DNA from: Anaerolineae bacterium
Lineage (GTDB): Bacteria; Chloroflexota; Anaerolineae; B4-G1
NCBI GenBank assembly: GCA_030620125.1
Contig: JAUXFI010000090.1
Span: forward strand, 1 to 7,757
Length of the DNA: 7,757 nucleotides
Reading direction: 5' to 3'
Shown piece by piece: positions 5,489 to 7,757 of this stretch. The position numbers and the translations under genes were made by a program. The notes beneath the pieces were generated by a model. The model searched no databases. It saw nothing but the letters and a program-made list of their open reading frames with translations, and had not been told where the DNA came from. How positions within the stretch are numbered: the first letter of the stretch is position 1; every line of letters begins with the position of its first letter.

Positions 5489-6400
5489 TTACCCAAGCAA
5501 CCCTTCCACAAACGCACCGGCGTCAAACGGAGCCAGGTCCTCCAGTCTCTCCCCCGTGCCGACGAAACGCACCGGCAATCCCAATTCGCGGGCGATGGCG
5601 AAGACCATCCCGCCCCTGGCCGTGCCATCCAGCTTGGCCAGCACCACGCCGGTCACCTCCACCGCCTCCTGGAAGTGGCGCGCCTGGGCAAGCGCGTTCT
5701 GTCCGGTGGAGGCGTCGAGCACCAGCAGCGTCTCGTGGGGCGCACCCTCGACGTTCTTGGCCGCCACCTTCCGCACCTTGCGCAGCTCGGCCATCAGGTT
5801 GTACTGGGTGTGCAGCCGCCCGGCGGTGTCGGCGATCATCAGGTCCATCCCTCGTGACCGCGCGGCTTGCAGCGCGTCGAAAACGACCGCGCCCGGGTCG
5901 CCCCCCTCTGGGCCGGTGACGATGTCCACGCCCGCGCGCTGTGCCCAGATGCTCAATTGCTCCATTGCTGCAGCGCGGAATGTGTCAGCCGCCGCCAGCA
6001 GCACCCGGCGGCCTCGCTGACGGTAGCAATAGGACAGCTTGGCGATGCTCGTTGTCTTGCCGGACCCATTAACGCCGACGATGAGCATCACGTCCAGCGG
6101 GCGACCTCCCAGGTTCAGCGGCGGCGGGTCGGGCAACAGTGCCCGCAGTTCCTCTTGCAAGGCCATCTGAAGCGCGCCGGCGCGTAGTATCGCCTCGTCC
6201 CGGGCGCGCTTGCGCAGCCGTTCGACCAGGTAGAGCGTCGTCTCCACGCCCACGTCGGCCTGGATGAGCAACTCTTCCAGCTCATCCCAGGTGGAGGGCG
6301 TGACCTGGCTGGTCCCCAGCAGCGCCGCGATGCGACTGAACGCCGCGTTGCGCGTGCGGGTCAAACTATCCTTGATCGAGTGCGCGAATCCGGTGGCCAT
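5489..6400 (-). CDS. ftsY: signal recognition particle receptor FtsY
   Basis: FtsY is the SRP receptor GTPase. It pairs with Ffh at the membrane and hands ribosomes making membrane proteins to the Sec translocon. The 303-residue protein is an NG-domain form: a helical N domain (about 1-95), then the G domain with P-loop GVNGSGKTT (109-117), DTFRAAA (139-145), DTAGR (191-195), [10 protein letters not shown] (255-264) and the closing GTGERLEDL (282-290). It lacks the long acidic A domain of E. coli FtsY, as in many other phyla. AKLDG in place of the commoner TKLDG at the base-specificity loop also occurs in other phyla. The ATG at 6400 is chosen over a TTG at 6415 because GGTGAG (6413-6408) sits at 7-nt spacing before the ATG and overlaps the TTG. 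It is first in its operon, with a promoter about 40 nt upstream. Confidence 0.96.
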   Translation of the reverse strand: MATGFAHSIKDSLTRTRNAAFSRIAALLGTSQVTPSTWDELEELLIQADVGVETTLYLVERLRKRARDEAILRAGALQMALQEELRALLPDPPPLNLGGRPLDVMLIVGVNGSGKTTSIAKLSYCYRQRGRRVLLAAADTFRAAAMEQLSIWAQRAGVDIVTGPEGGDPGAVVFDALQAARSRGMDLMIADTAGRLHTQYNLMAELRKVRKVAAKNVEGAPHETLLVLDASTGQNALAQARHFQEAVEVTGVVLAKLDGTARGGMVFAIARELGLPVRFVGTGERLEDLAPFDAGAFVEGLLG

Positions 6401-6410
6401 AGGCAGTCTC

Positions 6411-6437
6411 ACCAATTACCAATCTACCAATCCACCA
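6411..6437. repeat. short CCAAT(C)TACC-type tandem repeats in the ftsY leader
   Basis: Near-tandem words ACCAATT, ACCAATCT and ACCAATCC run across the region. They lie between the putative ftsY transcription start (about 6432) and its Shine-Dalgarno. The word CCAATCTACCA (6419-6429) recurs exactly at 5453-5463 on the other side of ftsY. Similar degenerate 7-8-nt repeats are common between genes in some Chloroflexota; that comparison is from memory. Confidence 0.7.
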
Positions 6438-6438
6438 G

Positions 6439-6467
6439 ATTATACCCCAAAGCATAAGGTTGAGCAA
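6439..6467 (-). promoter_or_regulatory. sigma70-type promoter of the ftsY operon
   Basis: On the minus strand the -35 is TTGCTC (6467-6462, 3 of 6 to consensus) and the -10 is TATAAT (6444-6439, 6 of 6), with exactly 17 nt between them. Transcription would begin near 6432, giving a leader of about 30 nt before the ftsY ATG. It probably drives the whole minus-strand block. Confidence 0.7.
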
Positions 6468-6488
6468 TGTAGTCGGATATGATATAAT
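6460..6488 (+). promoter_or_regulatory. sigma70-type promoter of the glycosyltransferase-MNT-HEPN operon
   Basis: The -35 is TTGAGC (6460-6465, 4 of 6), the spacer is 17 nt, and the -10 is a perfect TATAAT (6483-6488). Transcription would begin near 6495, leaving a leader of about 25 nt before the ATG at 6520. Its -35 shares four bases (6462-6465) with the -35 of the opposite promoter. Because the promoter lies inside the upstream extension of the open frame, that extension cannot be part of the protein made from it. Confidence 0.78.
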
Positions 6489-6519
6489 ACTCTGCACTCT
6501 ACAACTGATTGGAGTTTTT

Positions 6520-7236
6520 ATGCCATCTCTATCTGTGGTTCTTCCCGCCTACAACGAAGAGGCAAACGTCGCCAGCGCCGTGGAACGGGTCTCCACCGTG
6601 ACCCAGCAATTGGGGATGGATTACGAGATCATCCTGGTCAACGACGGCAGCGCCGACCGCACGGGTGAAATCGCCCGCGAGCTGGTGGAGCGCATCCCCA
6701 ACTTTCGCTTGGTGGAGCATTACCCCAATCGGGGCTACGGGGGATCGCTAAAGGCCGGGTTCGTGGCTGCCACCAAGGATCTGATCACGTTCGTCCCGGC
6801 CGACAACCAGTTCGAGTTCGGCGAGATCACCCGGCTCCTGGAATACACTGACGAGGCGGATATCGTCTGCGGCTACCGGGCTGAGCGGCAGGATACCCTC
6901 GTCCGCAGATTCAATGCCTTGGGCTGGAACACACTCGTGCGGCTGCTGTTCGGCTACCTGTGCCGTGACATTGATTGCGGCTTCAAGCTGTTCCGGCGAG
7001 AGATTCTAGAGCACGTGACGCTCGTCTCCGACGGGGCGATGGTTGACACCGAGTTCCTGGCCGGCGCACGGGCACGTGGTTTCCGTATCGCCGAGGTGCC
7101 GGTGACTCACCTGCCACGGGTGGGTGGCGAGGCCACCGGTGCCAATCTCAAGGTGGTCGCCAAAGCGTTCCGCGACCTGGCATGCTTCCGGCAGCGGCTG
7201 AGCCGGGAGTTGCGCGCGGAGAGGCAAAAGTGCTAA
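6520..7236 (+). CDS. family 2 glycosyltransferase, polyprenyl-phosphate sugar transferase-like
   Basis: A 238-residue GT-A fold glycosyltransferase of family GT2, close in pattern to the DPM1/polyprenyl-phosphate mannosyl- or glucosyltransferase group. These load a sugar from a nucleotide donor onto a lipid phosphate on the cytoplasmic face of the membrane. Visible motifs are LPAYNEE (9-14), VNDGSADRT (40-48), RGYGGSLKAGF (71-81), PADNQF (93-98; a D-x-Q version of the metal-binding DXD), DIDCGFKLFRR (150-160) and the acceptor-side DTEFLAGARARGFRIAEVPV (176-195). There is no C-terminal membrane segment, so it is probably soluble or peripheral. The ATG at 6520 follows GGAG at 5-nt spacing. The donor sugar cannot be read from the sequence. 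It overlaps the next gene by 7 nt. Confidence 0.92.
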   Translation: MPSLSVVLPAYNEEANVASAVERVSTVTQQLGMDYEIILVNDGSADRTGEIARELVERIPNFRLVEHYPNRGYGGSLKAGFVAATKDLITFVPADNQFEFGEITRLLEYTDEADIVCGYRAERQDTLVRRFNALGWNTLVRLLFGYLCRDIDCGFKLFRREILEHVTLVSDGAMVDTEFLAGARARGFRIAEVPVTHLPRVGGEATGANLKVVAKAFRDLACFRQRLSRELRAERQKC

Positions 7237-7571
7237 AGTATTGGCAGGAGCGACGCTCTGAGAGACAGACGTTGCTTGAGCGTGAACTTGAGCGTGCCGT
7301 TCTGGTTCTGCGCCAGATGGGAGCGCAGCGCATTATCATATTCGGCTCTGTTGCCCGCAGCGAGATCGGCGCGTGGAGTGATTTGGATCTCATCGTCGTG
7401 CTAGATTCTGAGCTGCCGTTCATCAAGCGGTTGGGGCTGCTGTACGAACAGATTCAACCCCGTGTGGGTCTTGACTTGCTGGCGTATACTCCTCAGGAGT
7501 TCGAGGCGCTCCGCGAGCGGCCGTTCATGAGGCAGGCTCTACAGGAGGGGAGGGTGCTCTATGAGGCCTAA
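7230..7571 (+). CDS. MNT-type nucleotidyltransferase, probable antitoxin of a HEPN/MNT pair
   Basis: A 113-residue minimal nucleotidyltransferase. The signature is [18 protein letters not shown]: Gly39-Ser40, then catalytic Asp51 and Asp53, with a likely third Asp at 82 in VGLDLLAY. In characterised MNT/HEPN modules such proteins transfer AMP onto the HEPN toxin and silence it; whether this one does is inference. Residues 1-30 form an amphipathic helical stretch rich in Arg and Glu. The GTG at 7230 is chosen because GGAGAGG lies 5 nt before it. It overlaps the glycosyltransferase stop by 7 nt (7230-7236), whereas a start at the ATG at 7182 would overlap it by 55 nt. Its stop overlaps the next gene by 11 nt, so all three genes are likely translationally coupled. 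Confidence 0.87.
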   Translation: MLKYWQERRSERQTLLERELERAVLVLRQMGAQRIIIFGSVARSEIGAWSDLDLIVVLDSELPFIKRLGLLYEQIQPRVGLDLLAYTPQEFEALRERPFMRQALQEGRVLYEA

Positions 7572-7757
7572 TCCGAAAGAGGAAGGCAGACGCTGGCTGC
7601 GCCAGGTGAGGCAAGACATTGATGATGCCCGCTACAACCAGGCTGGGGGGCGTTACCACCTGACGTGCTTTCTGGCACAGCAGGCTGGCGAAAAGGCGCT
7701 GAAGGGTTACCTCTATGCCCAGGGAGTAGAGATGGTGTGGGGTCATTCGGTGGCAGA
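7561..7757 (+). CDS. HEPN domain protein, partial (3' end beyond window)
   Basis: The first 65 codons of a HEPN-domain protein, cut by the window edge. The translation contains [18 protein letters not shown], then [21 protein letters not shown] and GHSVA, which is the standard first half of small HEPN proteins (two helices with Q-x-x-E-K-A-L-K, then a G-H-S turn). HEPN proteins paired with MNT enzymes are often RNases acting as toxins. The diagnostic R-x4-6-H motif would lie further on and is not visible, so toxin activity cannot be judged. The ATG at 7561 sits inside the end of the MNT gene (11-nt overlap). A purine-rich AGGAGGGGAGGG (7543-7554) precedes it as ribosome-binding site. Confidence 0.88.
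   Translation, partial: MRPNPKEEGRRWLRQVRQDIDDARYNQAGGRYHLTCFLAQQAGEKALKGYLYAQGVEMVWGHSVA

Noticed and set aside
5346..6020. Plus-strand open frame (224 codons) antisense to ftsY
   Set aside because: It overlaps the conserved FtsY G domain, is Ser/Pro/Arg-rich, and shows no motif or start signal.
6401..6415. TTG at 6415 as the ftsY start
   Set aside because: It falls within the GGTGAG that serves the ATG at 6400, and the added residues VRLP match nothing in FtsY.
6460..6519. Upstream extension of the glycosyltransferase frame to 6460
   Set aside because: It would begin inside the promoter -35 and read through the -10. The family starts at PSLSVVLPAYNEE, matching the ATG at 6520.

Overview
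The window is a compact, GC-rich stretch of bacterial chromosome, almost entirely coding, with two divergent gene blocks. The minus-strand block (6400 down to 122) reads ftsY, prfB, a coiled-coil/zinc-ribbon protein, an EF-Tu domain II-like mini-protein, tilS, and a membrane-anchored Ig-like surface protein. The plus-strand block (6520 to the right edge) reads a GT2 glycosyltransferase, an MNT-type nucleotidyltransferase and a HEPN protein cut by the window end. Gene content, TTG/GTG starts, the Thr/Pro-linker surface protein and the short TTGGTAG- and TTGGAGG-type repeats suggest Chloroflexota (Anaerolineae-like). That is inference from style; no rRNA or other marker settles it.

The minus-strand block is largely about making proteins: membrane targeting of ribosomes (FtsY), termination (RF2), tRNA-Ile decoding (TilS) and a small elongation-factor-like protein. 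Most gaps are 3 to 26 nt, which suggests an operon. The two larger gaps (about 90 and 97 nt) each hold a strong inverted repeat. prfB has the classic autoregulatory +1 frameshift near its start, so the real product is about 370 residues and begins at a GTG at 5398, not at the in-frame ATG at 5238.

The two blocks are separated by about 120 nt (6401-6519). This gap holds two well-formed sigma70-type promoters facing away from each other, each with a perfect TATAAT and a 17-nt spacer; their -35 boxes overlap. The plus-strand genes overlap one another (7 nt and 11 nt) and form one transcription unit ending in an MNT-HEPN pair, an arrangement known from toxin-antitoxin modules.

Two repeat elements sit inside the tilS reading frame (five TTGGAGG heptamers, and a dispersed-type palindromic word) and remain in frame. 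There are no RNA genes, CRISPR arrays, transposases or gene-free stretches over 300 bases. The most unusual items are the hypermutable-looking repeat inside an essential gene, the shared -35 divergent promoter, and the uncharacterised coiled-coil/GRAM-like/zinc-ribbon protein embedded among translation genes.
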